Origin: a virus
IMG/VR virus record: IMGVR_UViG_3300037246_000311
Location: 1-56,339 of that record
DNA length: 56,339 nucleotides
Strand: one strand, 5' to 3'
The notes beneath the pieces are model-generated. The model saw only the letters and a list, made by a program, of their open reading frames with translations. It was not told the DNA's origin and ran no database searches. Numbering within the stretch: position 1 is the stretch's first letter; each line of letters starts with the position of its first letter. This document shows positions 1 through 9,420 of the stretch, one piece after another. A program made the translations under genes and the position numbers.

Positions 1-1
1 C

Positions 2-880
2 AAGCCGTTTGCGGTCAAGGACATGATCGATGCCAAGTCGAAGTTCATGGAGAATCGCAAGCAGGTGGTCAACCGAGAAGCGAAGGAGTACATGAAAAAA
101 GTCATGGCCACCAGCCGAGGCGAGGCGATGTGGAACGCGGTCAAGGCTCGAGGCTTCCTCTTCCAGACCATAGTCGATACGACCATCGCCTACCCGACCT
201 GGTACGCGAAGTATCAGACCGGCATGGAAAACCACGGCGACGAGAAACGTGCATCCATCGAGGCCGACCAGGCTGTGGCCGAGTCAGTAGGATCCGGATC
301 CGACATGCACCTGGGCCGCATCATGCAGTCGAACCAGAACGAGTTCGTGAAGACGATGACGGTCTTCGGCTCCTGGTTCAACGCCTACTACCAGCGCCTG
401 TACAAATCCTCGAAGGGTGGCACAGACTTTCTGTCAGCTGCCTTCTTGATGGATGGACTCTTGTTACCGATAATTGCAGCGAACATGGCGCAGCTCCTGA
501 TCATGGATTTCCCTGACGATGATGAAGAGGTCGAAGAGTACATTGCGAAGAACACCTTCAAGTTCATGCTCGGCACCGTTCCCCTGGTGCGTGACATCGC
601 GTCTGCCTGGGAAGGCTTCGCACCGACCATGCCGATCAGCGCAGTGGCCGTGGCGCCGGTACGAATCAAGACCGAGATCGAGAGCTTCATGAAGGGCGAT
701 CAATCTGGGTGGAAGCTGGCTGCTGACATCGGTCGAGCCACCGGATCCGTGGTACCAATGCCAGGCTCGGGTAACCTGTGGCGCCTCCTGGATTACACCG
801 ACTCGTACCTCGAGGGAAAAGAGGGCAAGAATTTCAACCTCTACCAGGCCTTTGCCGAAGGGCGGGATAAAGACAAATAA
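2..880 (+). CDS. C-terminal part of giant polyvalent virion protein (5' end outside window)
   Basis: The reading frame is open from base 2, so this is the last 292 residues of a longer protein. It aligns along its whole length with the C-terminus of the 2210-residue protein at 48834-55466: both share SKFMENR, YPTWYAKY, AESVGSGSD.HLGR, WFNAYYQRLYKSSKGG and a final DKDK. By eye about two thirds of residues match. The segment around residues 150-172 is hydrophobic and may insert in or contact membrane. Large polyvalent proteins of phages are thought to travel in the capsid and enter the cell with the DNA; that role is inferred here. The stop overlaps the fibre start as TAATG. Whether this is a second gene or another strain's version of the same gene is discussed under findings. 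Confidence 0.8.
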   Translation, partial: KPFAVKDMIDAKSKFMENRKQVVNREAKEYMKKVMATSRGEAMWNAVKARGFLFQTIVDTTIAYPTWYAKYQTGMENHGDEKRASIEADQAVAESVGSGSDMHLGRIMQSNQNEFVKTMTVFGSWFNAYYQRLYKSSKGGTDFLSAAFLMDGLLLPIIAANMAQLLIMDFPDDDEEVEEYIAKNTFKFMLGTVPLVRDIASAWEGFAPTMPISAVAVAPVRIKTEIESFMKGDQSGWKLAADIGRATGSVVPMPGSGNLWRLLDYTDSYLEGKEGKNFNLYQAFAEGRDKDK

Positions 881-1753
881 TGGTTACTTCAGCGATCTCG
901 AGGATGGGCAAGTCGCCCGAAGAGGGCATCAAGGCGCCGGTCAAAACATCGACCACAACCAACATCACGTTGTTTGGTACCGGCCAAATTCTTAACGGCG
1001 TAGTCACCAGCACCAAGGATCGTGTCTTGGTAAAGGACCAGACGAACCCAGCAGAGAACGGCACCTTCAATGTGGGACCGGATGCCTGGGAGCGCACCAC
1101 GGATATGAACGCAGCCGACGATCTGGAAGTCGGCATGCTGATCGTGGACTCCAATACCCAGGTCCTGTACAGCATCAGCTTCGTTGGTCCCTGGACGCCT
1201 GACATCACAGCCCTGGTCTTCAGTGTCCTGGTCGGCGCCATGCCTGGGCAGATCGTCCTGACCAACAGCTCACCGATTGACCTGGTCGATCACGATGTGG
1301 CCCTGGTGACCGGCGCACTGGATCCAGCGAACGAGCAGCACCTGGAGTACGACTTCCAGGCCATCCAATCCAAGAGCGATGACACCACCGCGGCACCGCT
1401 GTTTCTGAATCCGCTCGGCAGTTATACCCAGGGTCCGCAGCTCATCGCGGGTAACCCAGGCTCCGAGCAGGCCGGCATCACCATCGATGGCGTCCTCTAC
1501 CAGAGCGCACTGAAGGCGTCAGATATTGGCGGTACGAATGTCGCAGCCGTCATCATCCATCGTCACTCGACAACCCTGCCGGCAATCCTGGTTGGCTCAA
1601 GAACAGCCACCGATGACAACACCCACGCCATCGTCGCTGACAACGACACACTGCTGGCCATCATGGCCGTGGGTCATGACGGCACGGACTACAAGCAAGG
1701 TGCGCAGATCCGCTTCCAGGTCGATGGCACTCCTGGCGCTGGAGACATGCCTG
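2..1753 (+). repeat. Diverged left-end repeat (partner of 54564-56339)
   Basis: Left member of the pair. It includes the end of the polyvalent gene and 874 bases of fibre gene. Confidence 0.85.
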
Positions 1754-2574
1754 GGCGCATTGTCTTCCTGACCGCACCAGCTGGTACCACCGCTGTGGTC
1801 GAGCGCGTCCGGATCCACGAGACCGGACTGCTCGAAGCATTTTTTGGATTCACTCTTGCCGGCGACATCAACCTTACCGGCGACCTCATACTCAGTGGCC
1901 TGGTCGATGGCCGAGATGTCTCGGACGATGGCACCACCCTCGATGCGCTGGTCGGCGCCTTCACTGCGCATGCCGGCGATGCGACCATCCATTTCACCGA
2001 GGCCTCGATCACGATCACGGCCAGCCAGGTCTCAGACTTCGATGCCGAGGTCGCGAACAACGCAGCTGTCGCATTGAACACCGCCAAGGTCAGCGACATT
2101 CCCGATCCCACCGCACTGTCGATCGGCACGGTTACCGGCACGACCTTCGGCATCACCAGTGATGGATCCGCGAACGATGTCGTCCTCCCGATATTCACTG
2201 ACTCAGACGCAGGCCTGGTCCGAGGATCCGGAGGTGGCACCGCCAACTTCCTCCGAGCTGACGGCGCCTTCGCAGCGCCACCAGGAGCCGGCCAGAACTT
2301 CACGGTCGTCACCGAGATCACAACCAGCAGAACTGCCGTGGCCTTCGAGGCTGTCATGGCCGACGACGATACTGCAGCCGGCATCATCACCATCACTTTG
2401 CCGGTAGGCGTTGCTGACGCCATGGTCATCGTGAAGAAGATCGGATCCTCGTTCGACGTCATCGTTGACGGCGACACAGCTGAGACCATCGACGGCCAGC
2501 TGACCTTCACCCTGACAGCGAAGTACGCATCACTGACACTAATCTACACCGGCACGGAGTGGGCAATCGTATGA
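880..2574 (+). CDS. Tail fibre protein 1
   Basis: The 564-residue protein is rich in Gly, Asp and Thr with many short beta-type segments, as in trimeric fibres. Residues 1 to about 115 match the N-terminus of the 1179-residue fibre at 3461-7000 (shared SPEEG.KAPV, DRV, DQT or QTDP, ENG, WER.TD, DD.E.G), so this part is probably the virion attachment domain. Residues about 330-350 carry a strand-rich stretch followed by DGRDVSDDG, a pattern common in fibre shafts. It starts by TAATG overlap with the polyvalent gene and ends in an ATGA overlap with the next gene. A near-identical 5' portion recurs at 55466-56339. The C-terminal 250 residues, which would bind the receptor, are not recognised. 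Confidence 0.8.
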   Translation: MVTSAISRMGKSPEEGIKAPVKTSTTTNITLFGTGQILNGVVTSTKDRVLVKDQTNPAENGTFNVGPDAWERTTDMNAADDLEVGMLIVDSNTQVLYSISFVGPWTPDITALVFSVLVGAMPGQIVLTNSSPIDLVDHDVALVTGALDPANEQHLEYDFQAIQSKSDDTTAAPLFLNPLGSYTQGPQLIAGNPGSEQAGITIDGVLYQSALKASDIGGTNVAAVIIHRHSTTLPAILVGSRTATDDNTHAIVADNDTLLAIMAVGHDGTDYKQGAQIRFQVDGTPGAGDMPGRIVFLTAPAGTTAVVERVRIHETGLLEAFFGFTLAGDINLTGDLILSGLVDGRDVSDDGTTLDALVGAFTAHAGDATIHFTEASITITASQVSDFDAEVANNAAVALNTAKVSDIPDPTALSIGTVTGTTFGITSDGSANDVVLPIFTDSDAGLVRGSGGGTANFLRADGAFAAPPGAGQNFTVVTEITTSRTAVAFEAVMADDDTAAGIITITLPVGVADAMVIVKKIGSSFDVIVDGDTAETIDGQLTFTLTAKYASLTLIYTGTEWAIV

Positions 2575-3464
2575 CATATCTCATCCCCCAACAGCCAGCA
2601 AGCGGTGGCGTCACACTCAGCAGCTCGTGGAGATTCAGCACGACCGTCACGGCTGCGGATCCTGGTAGCAAGACCATGCGGTACGACGATGCCGTACCAG
2701 GTGACGTCACCGAGTTGTACATCAACGACATCACCAACGAGAACGGGGATGCCGGTACGATCCTGGGCCTACTCGCTGCCGGCAACCGGATCTATGTCCA
2801 GCAGCAGGATGACGCCTCGAGGGCAACCCTGTTCGAGTTGACCGGCCCAGCAGTTGACAACACTGGCTGGTGGACGTTGCCGGTATCCGTAGTCAGTACC
2901 CTGGCGTTGCCGGCGAACAACAAAACCTGCGCGGTGATCATGAACCTGGGAGCCGGTGGTGGTGGTGGCAGCAACATCGTCAACCTGGGCGTGGAAGATC
3001 TGACCGGCGTCAACACGATTGACCTCGAGGGCTGGCAGACCGGCGATGTGGTTCAGGGATTCAGGGTGGACTACTGGGACGTCAACATGAACGGCAATGC
3101 CCAGGATCCAACCATCAGACTGTACGACAGCACTGGTGCCGCGGTGGCTGCTGGTTACAACAACTTCTGCTGCGAGATGGAGCAGGCTGCTTTCAATCAC
3201 ATCATCACTGCCGAGACTACCCGAGCCAGGATGGATGGCGCCAGTGGCCTGGGCCTGTTTCACGGATTCTTCGAGGGTCGCCTGGTCGATGATGTGCTTT
3301 TCAAGTGGACCATCACCGGCCAGTTCTATGACGACTTCGATGACAGCGTGATGTTTTGTTTCTGCGATGTTGACATCGGTGACGTCCTGCACGGCCTTCG
3401 GTTGCAGACCGCGAACGTGGGCAGCTTGACTGCCGGCTTCCTCAACACGAAGTACTGGACATGA
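2571..3464 (+). CDS. Fibre-module protein, unknown
   Basis: The protein has 297 residues. The ATG at 2571 is chosen because it forms an ATGA overlap with the fibre stop; a GTG at 2559 is in frame but would lengthen the overlap. It has a Gly run (AGGGGGSN near residue 130) separating two beta-rich halves, and the second half is rich in aromatic and acidic residues (FFEGRLVDD, FYDDFDDS). No family is recognised. It lies between two fibre genes and ends in an ATGA overlap with the second, so a receptor-binding tip, fibre partner or chaperone is plausible but not shown. Confidence 0.65.
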   Translation: MTYLIPQQPASGGVTLSSSWRFSTTVTAADPGSKTMRYDDAVPGDVTELYINDITNENGDAGTILGLLAAGNRIYVQQQDDASRATLFELTGPAVDNTGWWTLPVSVVSTLALPANNKTCAVIMNLGAGGGGGSNIVNLGVEDLTGVNTIDLEGWQTGDVVQGFRVDYWDVNMNGNAQDPTIRLYDSTGAAVAAGYNNFCCEMEQAAFNHIITAETTRARMDGASGLGLFHGFFEGRLVDDVLFKWTITGQFYDDFDDSVMFCFCDVDIGDVLHGLRLQTANVGSLTAGFLNTKYWT

Positions 3465-6400
3465 CTACCAGCCAGCAATCCAGATTAGGATCCTCACCTG
3501 AAGAGGGGATGAAGGCGCCAGTCGTCGCGATCTCTTCTGGCCAGGAGACACTCTTCGGCATCGGCCAATCGATTGCCGGCATAGTGATCGCTGACATGGA
3601 TCGCGTGGCCATCAACGCCCAGACCGACCCGACCGAGAACGGGATCTACAACGCTCGAGGCGGCAAGGACTGGGAGAGGGCGACCGACTTCAACAACCCC
3701 GACGATGTCGAGAACGGGCAGCTGTTGTCGGATGGCAACACCTCCGCGGTCTACTCGATCATCGCTCCGGATCCCTGGAACCCAGGCGTTGACGTTGTGA
3801 ACTTCGGCCTGCTGCTGTCGCCTGTCGGATTCTTCTGGGGCGCCATCACTGGGACCATCTCCAACCAGGCAGACCTGCAGATCGAACTCGACGCGAAGTC
3901 TGATGTGGGCCACGGTCATGTCGAAGCTGACATCTCAGATCTCCAGGCGTACATCCTTGACGCTGCAGGATCCATCGCATCGGACGGTGAGTTCTACGCC
4001 AGGCGTAATGCTGACTGGGAAGTCATCGACTTCAGTGTCTTCGCGCCAGCTGTCCACGGCCACGTTGAAGCAGACATCAGTGATCTCGGCGCCTACCTAC
4101 TCGACGCTGCAGGATCTATCGCGAACGACAACCAACTGTGGGCCAGGGCGAACGGCGCCTGGCAGGCATTCTCGACTTCCTCCGGTACAACCGGCGAGAT
4201 CATTGCCTGGCCAGACGCGGATGTGCCGCAGAATTTTCTGGACTGCAACGGCCAGTTGCTCAACGCTGTCACCTTCGCGGATCTGTTCGCGGTGCTCGGT
4301 TACAAGTACGGTGGATCCGGATCCAACTTCAACGTGCCAGATCTGCGCGGCCAGTTCATCCGCGGCACGGCCAATGGTAGTGGCCAGGATCCTGACCGGC
4401 TGGCGAGGACTGACCGCGGCGATGGAGCAACGGGTGACCTGGTAGGTACCAAGCAATCCTACGAGCTGCAGCTGCACGGCCACACTGTGCCGTTCAAGTT
4501 TGTTGGCTCGACTGAAGGTGGTGGCGGTGACTTGGAAGTCAGGGCGCAGAACACCCCGACCAGCAACACAGGTGGCAGCGAAACCCGTCCGCGCAACATC
4601 AACATGAACTACATCATCCGCTACACAGGTGGTGGATCCGGAATCACCCAGCCTCCGAGCATCGAGGTCCAGGACGATGGCGTCAACCTGACTACCGCGG
4701 TGCAGCTGCTGAACTTCATCGGCTTCAATCTGGAGCAGCCGATCCTTGACCAGATCAACATCTCGTTTGGAGCATCGGTCAACAACGCAACCTACTGCCC
4801 GAACTACGCCTTCAACTTTATCGACACCACTTCCTGGAGCATTATCGGGTTTGATGCAACCAACCTGTTTAGCGTGGGCAGGCGCCTGCGGTTTGTCGAT
4901 GGTGCGTCCAACTACTTCGGCACCATTCTCAGCTCTGCCTTCGGGGCTGATACCACCATGAACATGTCGATGGAGTCAGGCGATGTACTGACCTCCACCA
5001 TCACTGAGGTTTGCCTGGTAAACGGTGGAGTTGCCTGGCAACCAATCAGCCAGGACCCTTTCGGGGGAACCGCGATCCGAGGCATCGAGACCGGCTCCAT
5101 CGGTGTCACGCAATACTGGGTCATTTGTGGTGATGCTGGGAAGGTTGCTTTCAGTACCGATGCTGGGTTGACCTGGACCGTAGCCACCACTGGCACATCC
5201 GAGAATCTCAATGACGTTGCTTACAACCGAGATGATGAATCGTTCCTGGTTGTTGGTAACACCGCGGTCTTGCTGCACAGCACCGATGGCGAGAACTTTG
5301 CCTTGGACACCTCCTCGATCCCTGCCCTGCCCGAGTTTATCTCTGGCCAAGCGGACATCTACTCGTGCATGTACGACCGTGGGGGTCAGGGTTACCGTGT
5401 GCAGTGGGCGATGTCCGATGTCGCACAGACGGGCAACGCTTACACTACGGATGACACTGCGACCTGGGATTCAACGCCGAACATTGGCACAAAAGTGAAC
5501 GTGGGTGAGGCGAAGATCGGGGCCATCAAGAGCGGTCTCGCTGATACCGATCTCGGGATGTTTTACCAACAGAACATCGACCTCAATCAGTTTGGGATTA
5601 TCCCTGATGAAACAGGGTCCTCGTTTGTTAACGTGTCCAGCCAGGCTGCGGTCAGAGGCTGCAGGTCATTCGTTGATCAGAACGGTTCTACTGTCAGGAT
5701 ATTCGTTGGCCGCGCTGACGGGGAGATCTTCCACAACACCTCGCTTGCGGATGACGTTACGTTTGGATCCAGTGGCATCAATGCTTTTGTGGAATCGCTT
5801 TCGCTTGAGCGGATGATCGGGGTCGCGGATGATGGCAAGATCGGGTTCTGCGACCAGGCCAACTACACTGCCAACGATGCATGGCAGCTGGTCCAGAACG
5901 GCAGCAACCCGCTGGCCAGCTTCACTGATGTAATGTGGAACGAGGTCGATGGCATGTACGTTGCGGTCAATGACCAGGGGCAGATCCTGCGCTCAACTAA
6001 CGGACTCGACACCTTGCCGCCACCAGCTCCGTTCGTGGGCTGGACTGCCATTGCTCAAGATCCATTCAGTGGCGGCAACATCCAGCACATCGCGACCGGC
6101 GTGATCGGTGGTACTGAGTACTGGGTCATTGCTGGCAGCACCTTGATCTTCACCAGCGTCGATGCCGGCGTCACCTGGGTCTCCAGGACATCCGGTGTCA
6201 GTGGATCCATCACTACGTTGAAGTACGACAACACGAACGAGGCCTTCATCGCTGGCTGCTCGAACGGTGACTTCACCAGGACAACTAATGGCACGACCTG
6301 GGTAGCGGACACCACCACGGTCCAGGCAATCCCTGGCCTCACCGGCAGCGGTCGGTTCAATGGCATGGTCTGGAGTCCAGGCGCGGCCTTGTGGTCCGTC

Positions 6401-7000
6401 TTCATGGAGTTCAATCTCGCCACAACGGGGAGCCTGACTGCTAACGCTGACATGACTGTCTGGGCGCAAGCGGATTTGACCACCAATGCCACCGGCAGTG
6501 GACCGGACAACACCATGGTGTACGATGGATTGATTGGTGGCCGAACCATCTACGCTGGCCATGCCATCTCCTACGTCTACTACTCCGATCCCACTGACAA
6601 TAGCCCAATCAGTCTCAACAACATGAGCGAACCCGTCACTGCCGCGTTTTCCAAGTTAGGCACACTGGGTGACATCCAGGATCTGTTCATCGGTGACAAT
6701 GTTGGCGACATCGAGTTGATGTCCTCGACCACTGTGAGAGCGGTCAATGATGGCGCACTGAATGGTCCGGTCAACGCCTTCTCGTACTCCAGTGTGGCTG
6801 ATCGGATGATCGCTGTCGGTAATGCCGGCGAGATCAAGACCCAGTCAGCAGCAGACCTCGAGACCGTTGGCACCTGGCGCGATGTCACGACTCCGTTTGG
6901 TGGTAATATCAACGATGTCGATTACAATGTCAGCGACGATATTTTCATTTGCGTTTGCGCCGATGGCGTGATCGCCAGATCAGTGGACGGCATCTCATGA
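3461..7000 (+). CDS. Tail fibre protein 2 with collar domain and two propeller-like repeats
   Basis: The protein has 1179 residues. Residues 1-115 are the same attachment domain as in fibre 1. Two copies of a shaft repeat (GHVEADISDL...DAAGSIA) begin near residues 150 and 199. Residues about 243-315 form a phage tail collar domain: GEIIAWP, DCNGQLL, FADLFAVLGYKYG, NVPDLRGQF. Residues about 522-856 and 859-1179 are two copies of a BNR/propeller-like module, each opening W..I.QDPF and containing (S/T).DAG.TW blades. The first copy uses more A/T-ending codons than the second, suggesting separate origins. It presumably binds the cell surface. Start and stop both lie in ATGA overlaps. Confidence 0.82.
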   Translation: MTTSQQSRLGSSPEEGMKAPVVAISSGQETLFGIGQSIAGIVIADMDRVAINAQTDPTENGIYNARGGKDWERATDFNNPDDVENGQLLSDGNTSAVYSIIAPDPWNPGVDVVNFGLLLSPVGFFWGAITGTISNQADLQIELDAKSDVGHGHVEADISDLQAYILDAAGSIASDGEFYARRNADWEVIDFSVFAPAVHGHVEADISDLGAYLLDAAGSIANDNQLWARANGAWQAFSTSSGTTGEIIAWPDADVPQNFLDCNGQLLNAVTFADLFAVLGYKYGGSGSNFNVPDLRGQFIRGTANGSGQDPDRLARTDRGDGATGDLVGTKQSYELQLHGHTVPFKFVGSTEGGGGDLEVRAQNTPTSNTGGSETRPRNINMNYIIRYTGGGSGITQPPSIEVQDDGVNLTTAVQLLNFIGFNLEQPILDQINISFGASVNNATYCPNYAFNFIDTTSWSIIGFDATNLFSVGRRLRFVDGASNYFGTILSSAFGADTTMNMSMESGDVLTSTITEVCLVNGGVAWQPISQDPFGGTAIRGIETGSIGVTQYWVICGDAGKVAFSTDAGLTWTVATTGTSENLNDVAYNRDDESFLVVGNTAVLLHSTDGENFALDTSSIPALPEFISGQADIYSCMYDRGGQGYRVQWAMSDVAQTGNAYTTDDTATWDSTPNIGTKVNVGEAKIGAIKSGLADTDLGMFYQQNIDLNQFGIIPDETGSSFVNVSSQAAVRGCRSFVDQNGSTVRIFVGRADGEIFHNTSLADDVTFGSSGINAFVESLSLERMIGVADDGKIGFCDQANYTANDAWQLVQNGSNPLASFTDVMWNEVDGMYVAVNDQGQILRSTNGLDTLPPPAPFVGWTAIAQDPFSGGNIQHIATGVIGGTEYWVIAGSTLIFTSVDAGVTWVSRTSGVSGSITTLKYDNTNEAFIAGCSNGDFTRTTNGTTWVADTTTVQAIPGLTGSGRFNGMVWSPGAALWSVFMEFNLATTGSLTANADMTVWAQADLTTNATGSGPDNTMVYDGLIGGRTIYAGHAISYVYYSDPTDNSPISLNNMSEPVTAAFSKLGTLGDIQDLFIGDNVGDIELMSSTTVRAVNDGALNGPVNAFSYSSVADRMIAVGNAGEIKTQSAADLETVGTWRDVTTPFGGNINDVDYNVSDDIFICVCADGVIARSVDGIS

Positions 7001-7479
7001 TTCATCACACGCACCTGGTACACGGTGGCGACAGGGTCAACCACCCGAACAAGATCGTAGTGCATTGCATGGGTGAGTTCATCATCGATCCGGATCCCAC
7101 CCACGCACCAGACTTCCTGGATGGCTACAAGCTGTCGGCCCACCAGCTGGTCGCACCGAACGGCGACATCTACATCTGCCGCGACGACGACGAGAGAGCC
7201 TGGCATGCTCGAGGCCACAACACCAACAGCCTGGGCATCGAGTTCCTGGTCGAAGGTGAGCACACCTACGCCACGTTCCTCGAGGCCATCAAGAGTCCCT
7301 ACGTTAGCACCGCGCAGTGGGAGGCCGGCGTCGATGTTGTTACCGCGTGGATCAAGGCCTACGACATCCCGCTCGAGAAGATCGTCAGGCACTCGGACAT
7401 CTCACCAGGTCGCAAGGTTGACCCTGGTGAAGGCTTCCACTGGCAGGACTTCCTCGACCGGCTCCCCGAGATCACCTGA
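6997..7479 (+). CDS. N-acetylmuramoyl-L-alanine amidase endolysin
   Basis: The 160-residue protein matches the amidase_2 fold, which cuts the bond between muramic acid and the peptide stem of murein. Candidate zinc ligands are His23 (VVHCMG), His132 (RHSD) and Asp142 (KVDPG), with Lys140 in the position of the T7 lysozyme catalytic Lys. The SAHQLVAPNGDIY and AWHARGHN stretches are typical. There is no signal peptide, so release depends on a holin. The ATG at 6997 overlaps the fibre stop as ATGA; an in-frame upstream start inside the fibre gene is less likely. It is followed at once by the spanins, completing a lysis cassette. Confidence 0.93.
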   Translation: MIHHTHLVHGGDRVNHPNKIVVHCMGEFIIDPDPTHAPDFLDGYKLSAHQLVAPNGDIYICRDDDERAWHARGHNTNSLGIEFLVEGEHTYATFLEAIKSPYVSTAQWEAGVDVVTAWIKAYDIPLEKIVRHSDISPGRKVDPGEGFHWQDFLDRLPEIT

Positions 7480-7856
7480 TGCAGTACATCGCCGGCTTTT
7501 TCATCATCCTCTCCGTGCTGACCGGCACCTTCGGGTTGTGGACCAAGATCCAGTTGCAGCAGGCCGAGGCCGAGATCCAGGTATTGATCATCGAAAAGGA
7601 TGCCGCTGTGGCCTCGCAGGTGGCCGCTGAAGAGGCGCAAGCATTCCAGGCGATTCAGGTACAGGAGTTCCAGGTTAGGAACGCACAGCTACAAGCGGAC
7701 GCCGTAGCGTCACGGAAGCAGGTCGAGTACACGAGAGATTTATTCAACGACCACGACTTCGCAAAGCTGATGGCGGCGAAGCCTGGGTTGATCACCAACC
7801 GAATGCAGAGGGCCACCGATGCGGTGCTTGCTGATCTCCGCGCTGTTACTGAGTAG
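7479..7856 (+). CDS. Inner-membrane spanin, Rz-like
   Basis: The 125-residue protein has one N-terminal membrane segment (residues about 4-22), then a long Ala/Gln/Glu-rich helix likely to form a periplasmic coiled coil (about 27-85). The C-terminal part (KPGLITNRMQRATDAVLADL) resembles the end of many Rz proteins. It would pair with the lipoprotein encoded in an overlapping frame to fuse the inner and outer membranes at the end of lysis. The start overlaps the amidase stop as TGATG. Confidence 0.88.
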   Translation: MQYIAGFFIILSVLTGTFGLWTKIQLQQAEAEIQVLIIEKDAAVASQVAAEEAQAFQAIQVQEFQVRNAQLQADAVASRKQVEYTRDLFNDHDFAKLMAAKPGLITNRMQRATDAVLADLRAVTE

Positions 7857-8163
7857 TGGCTGCTCCCTCTTCACGCCGAAGGAGCGCGTGGTGGTCCAGC
7901 ATGATAACGTCTACCTGGCAATCCTGTGTCCGGATCCTGCGAGGCCTGCGCAGATCTCCACGAGAAAAATTAGACCCCAGGTGGTGGAAGACAAAGTCGG
8001 GATTTTCTGGGTGGGCCTCACGCCTCAAGACTACGAAAACCTGGCAATCAATACACAGGAAACCATCCGATACATCAAAGACCAACACGGAGTGACCAGG
8101 TACTATCGGGAGTGCATCAAGGACTTCAACCAGTCGATCGAAGACCTGAAGGCAGCGGAGTGA
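7819..8163 (+). CDS. Outer-membrane spanin lipoprotein, Rz1-like
   Basis: The 114-residue protein begins with a lipoprotein signal, MRCLLISALLLSSGC, with lipobox LSSGC and lipidated Cys15. It starts out of frame inside the last 38 bases of the Rz-like gene, the overlapping arrangement known for Rz/Rz1 pairs. Its mature part is longer than lambda Rz1 and less Pro-rich. It is the last plus-strand gene before the convergent minus-strand block. Confidence 0.87.
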   Translation: MRCLLISALLLSSGCSLFTPKERVVVQHDNVYLAILCPDPARPAQISTRKIRPQVVEDKVGIFWVGLTPQDYENLAINTQETIRYIKDQHGVTRYYRECIKDFNQSIEDLKAAE

Positions 8164-8219
8164 TGTGGAGCTAAACTGGCCCAACAGTACTGACATCTAA
8201 CGACACCCCGCTGCCAAGA
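8164..8219. other. Convergent intergenic region
   Basis: These 56 bases separate the plus-strand lysis genes from the 3' end of the minus-strand early block. I looked for a bidirectional terminator and saw no convincing GC-rich hairpin with a T tract. Confidence 0.5.
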
Positions 8220-8570
8220 CTAACCTGCTTCATCCTCCTTCGTGTGGTGCTGGTAATCTTCCTTGTCGAATAGCCACTCGACCTTGCGGATCCAGGCATC
8301 ATGCGGGATGCTCCACGCCCAGGGCCTGACCACGAACAGCTCCTTGCCGTCGAAGTAAAAGGTCTGCTCTTCGTACTTGGTTTTTTCCTTCCAGTATCTC
8401 CACTTGCCACGCTTGAACATGGCGGCATCCATCGCCCAGTCGGTGCGACCGAGGACCCGACAGATCGCTTCGATCAAGGTGGCGTCGATCCGCTGGGTCA
8501 TGGTGTTGCGCTCGAATAGATTCGGCTCACGCAGACTACCCTTGATGACTTTGAATTTCTTTTTCTTCAT
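8220..8570 (-). CDS. Hypothetical protein
   Basis: This 116-residue protein starts with a run of four lysines after Met and is rich in Trp and charged residues (WRYWKEKTKYEEQ). It has no recognised family. The ATG at 8570 overlaps the upstream stop as ATGA. It is the last gene of the long minus-strand operon. Confidence 0.7.
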   Translation of the reverse strand: MKKKKFKVIKGSLREPNLFERNTMTQRIDATLIEAICRVLGRTDWAMDAAMFKRGKWRYWKEKTKYEEQTFYFDGKELFVVRPWAWSIPHDAWIRKVEWLFDKEDYQHHTKEDEAG

Positions 8571-9097
8571 ATCATTTTGTCCATCATTTCCTGCCAGTTG
8601 AACCACTCGCCTTCGAGATCTTTGATGCCGATCAGATCGCCGTGACTCTTCACGGTGTGGCTGTTGAAGCGGTCGCGATATTTTGACACGAGCAGCTCAC
8701 CGTTGGCAAAGGCCATGCCGGTCGGGGTTGGGACGTAGTAACCAGAGCCAGGCACATCCGGATCCCCGCGCCGAAGGTGCTCGATCTTGGGGTACTCAGG
8801 GTGCTTGTCATTCACCGGCTCGATCAGGCCCCAGTACTTCAAGATGCTGTAATGACTGGTCAGCACCCTGCGCTCGGATCCGAACGGATGCTCGACCGCG
8901 GTGTAGTGGACTGGGATGCCGTGCTGGGCGTAAAGCCAGGCCGTAAACATCAAGGCCCTGGCATGGTGCTGGTCCAGCTTGCGCTTCCGGATCTTGCACT
9001 TCTGTCCGCAGCATGGACACGGCACTTCCTCTCGTGCTCCCAGCGCCTGGCGCAGATTTTCTTTGTGGTAGCTCAGTGGTTTTTCTAAGTCGTTCAT
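8567..9097 (-). CDS. Zinc-ribbon protein with possible winged-helix region
   Basis: The 176-residue protein has a CPCCGQKC zinc-binding cluster near residue 26, followed by helices and an LTSHYSILKYWGLIEP segment that looks like a helix-turn-helix. The later GYYVPTPTGMAFANGE segment resembles a wing or strand pair. A regulatory DNA-binding role is a guess. The start at 9097 has a good ribosome site (AGGAGGGAAC before ATG). Confidence 0.72.
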   Translation of the reverse strand: MNDLEKPLSYHKENLRQALGAREEVPCPCCGQKCKIRKRKLDQHHARALMFTAWLYAQHGIPVHYTAVEHPFGSERRVLTSHYSILKYWGLIEPVNDKHPEYPKIEHLRRGDPDVPGSGYYVPTPTGMAFANGELLVSKYRDRFNSHTVKSHGDLIGIKDLEGEWFNWQEMMDKMI

Positions 9098-9420
9098 GGT
9101 TCCCTCCTGACCAGCTTGCCTTCCTGGGCTTCGACGTATCCAGTCGGCCAGGTCTCTCCGGTCAGCTCCACCAGGCCGGCTTCCTCGAGGGCTTCGGGAG
9201 CGCCTTCGTTCTCGCCCCAGCCTTTGAGCCAGACATGCCCAGGGCGAAGTGGTGCCGGTGGCTCCCACAGGCAGACGGTGTAGGTCTGCTGGTCCGGAGT
9301 GCCAGGGCTTGAGATCAATGCGGTGCTGCCATCGTGCGGGTACTCAGTGATCAGCACGGTCGCCGTCCTGAAGAGTTTGGCTGGGCCACAGACGCCCAGG
9401 ATCTCAAAAGGGGATGTCAT
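9094..9420 (-). CDS. Hypothetical protein
   Basis: The protein has 108 residues, begins MTSPFEILG, and is rich in Pro and Trp in its centre. No family is recognised. The ATG at 9420 lies 17 bases inside the 3' end of the SSB gene, and the stop overlaps the next start as ATGA. Confidence 0.65.
   Translation of the reverse strand: MTSPFEILGVCGPAKLFRTATVLITEYPHDGSTALISSPGTPDQQTYTVCLWEPPAPLRPGHVWLKGWGENEGAPEALEEAGLVELTGETWPTGYVEAQEGKLVRREP

Noticed and set aside
2559-2573. GTG start 12 bases before the ATG of the second fibre-module gene
   Set aside because: ATG 2571 gives the ATGA overlap used across this genome.
8164-8219. Bidirectional terminator between convergent blocks
   Set aside because: No hairpin of convincing strength was seen.
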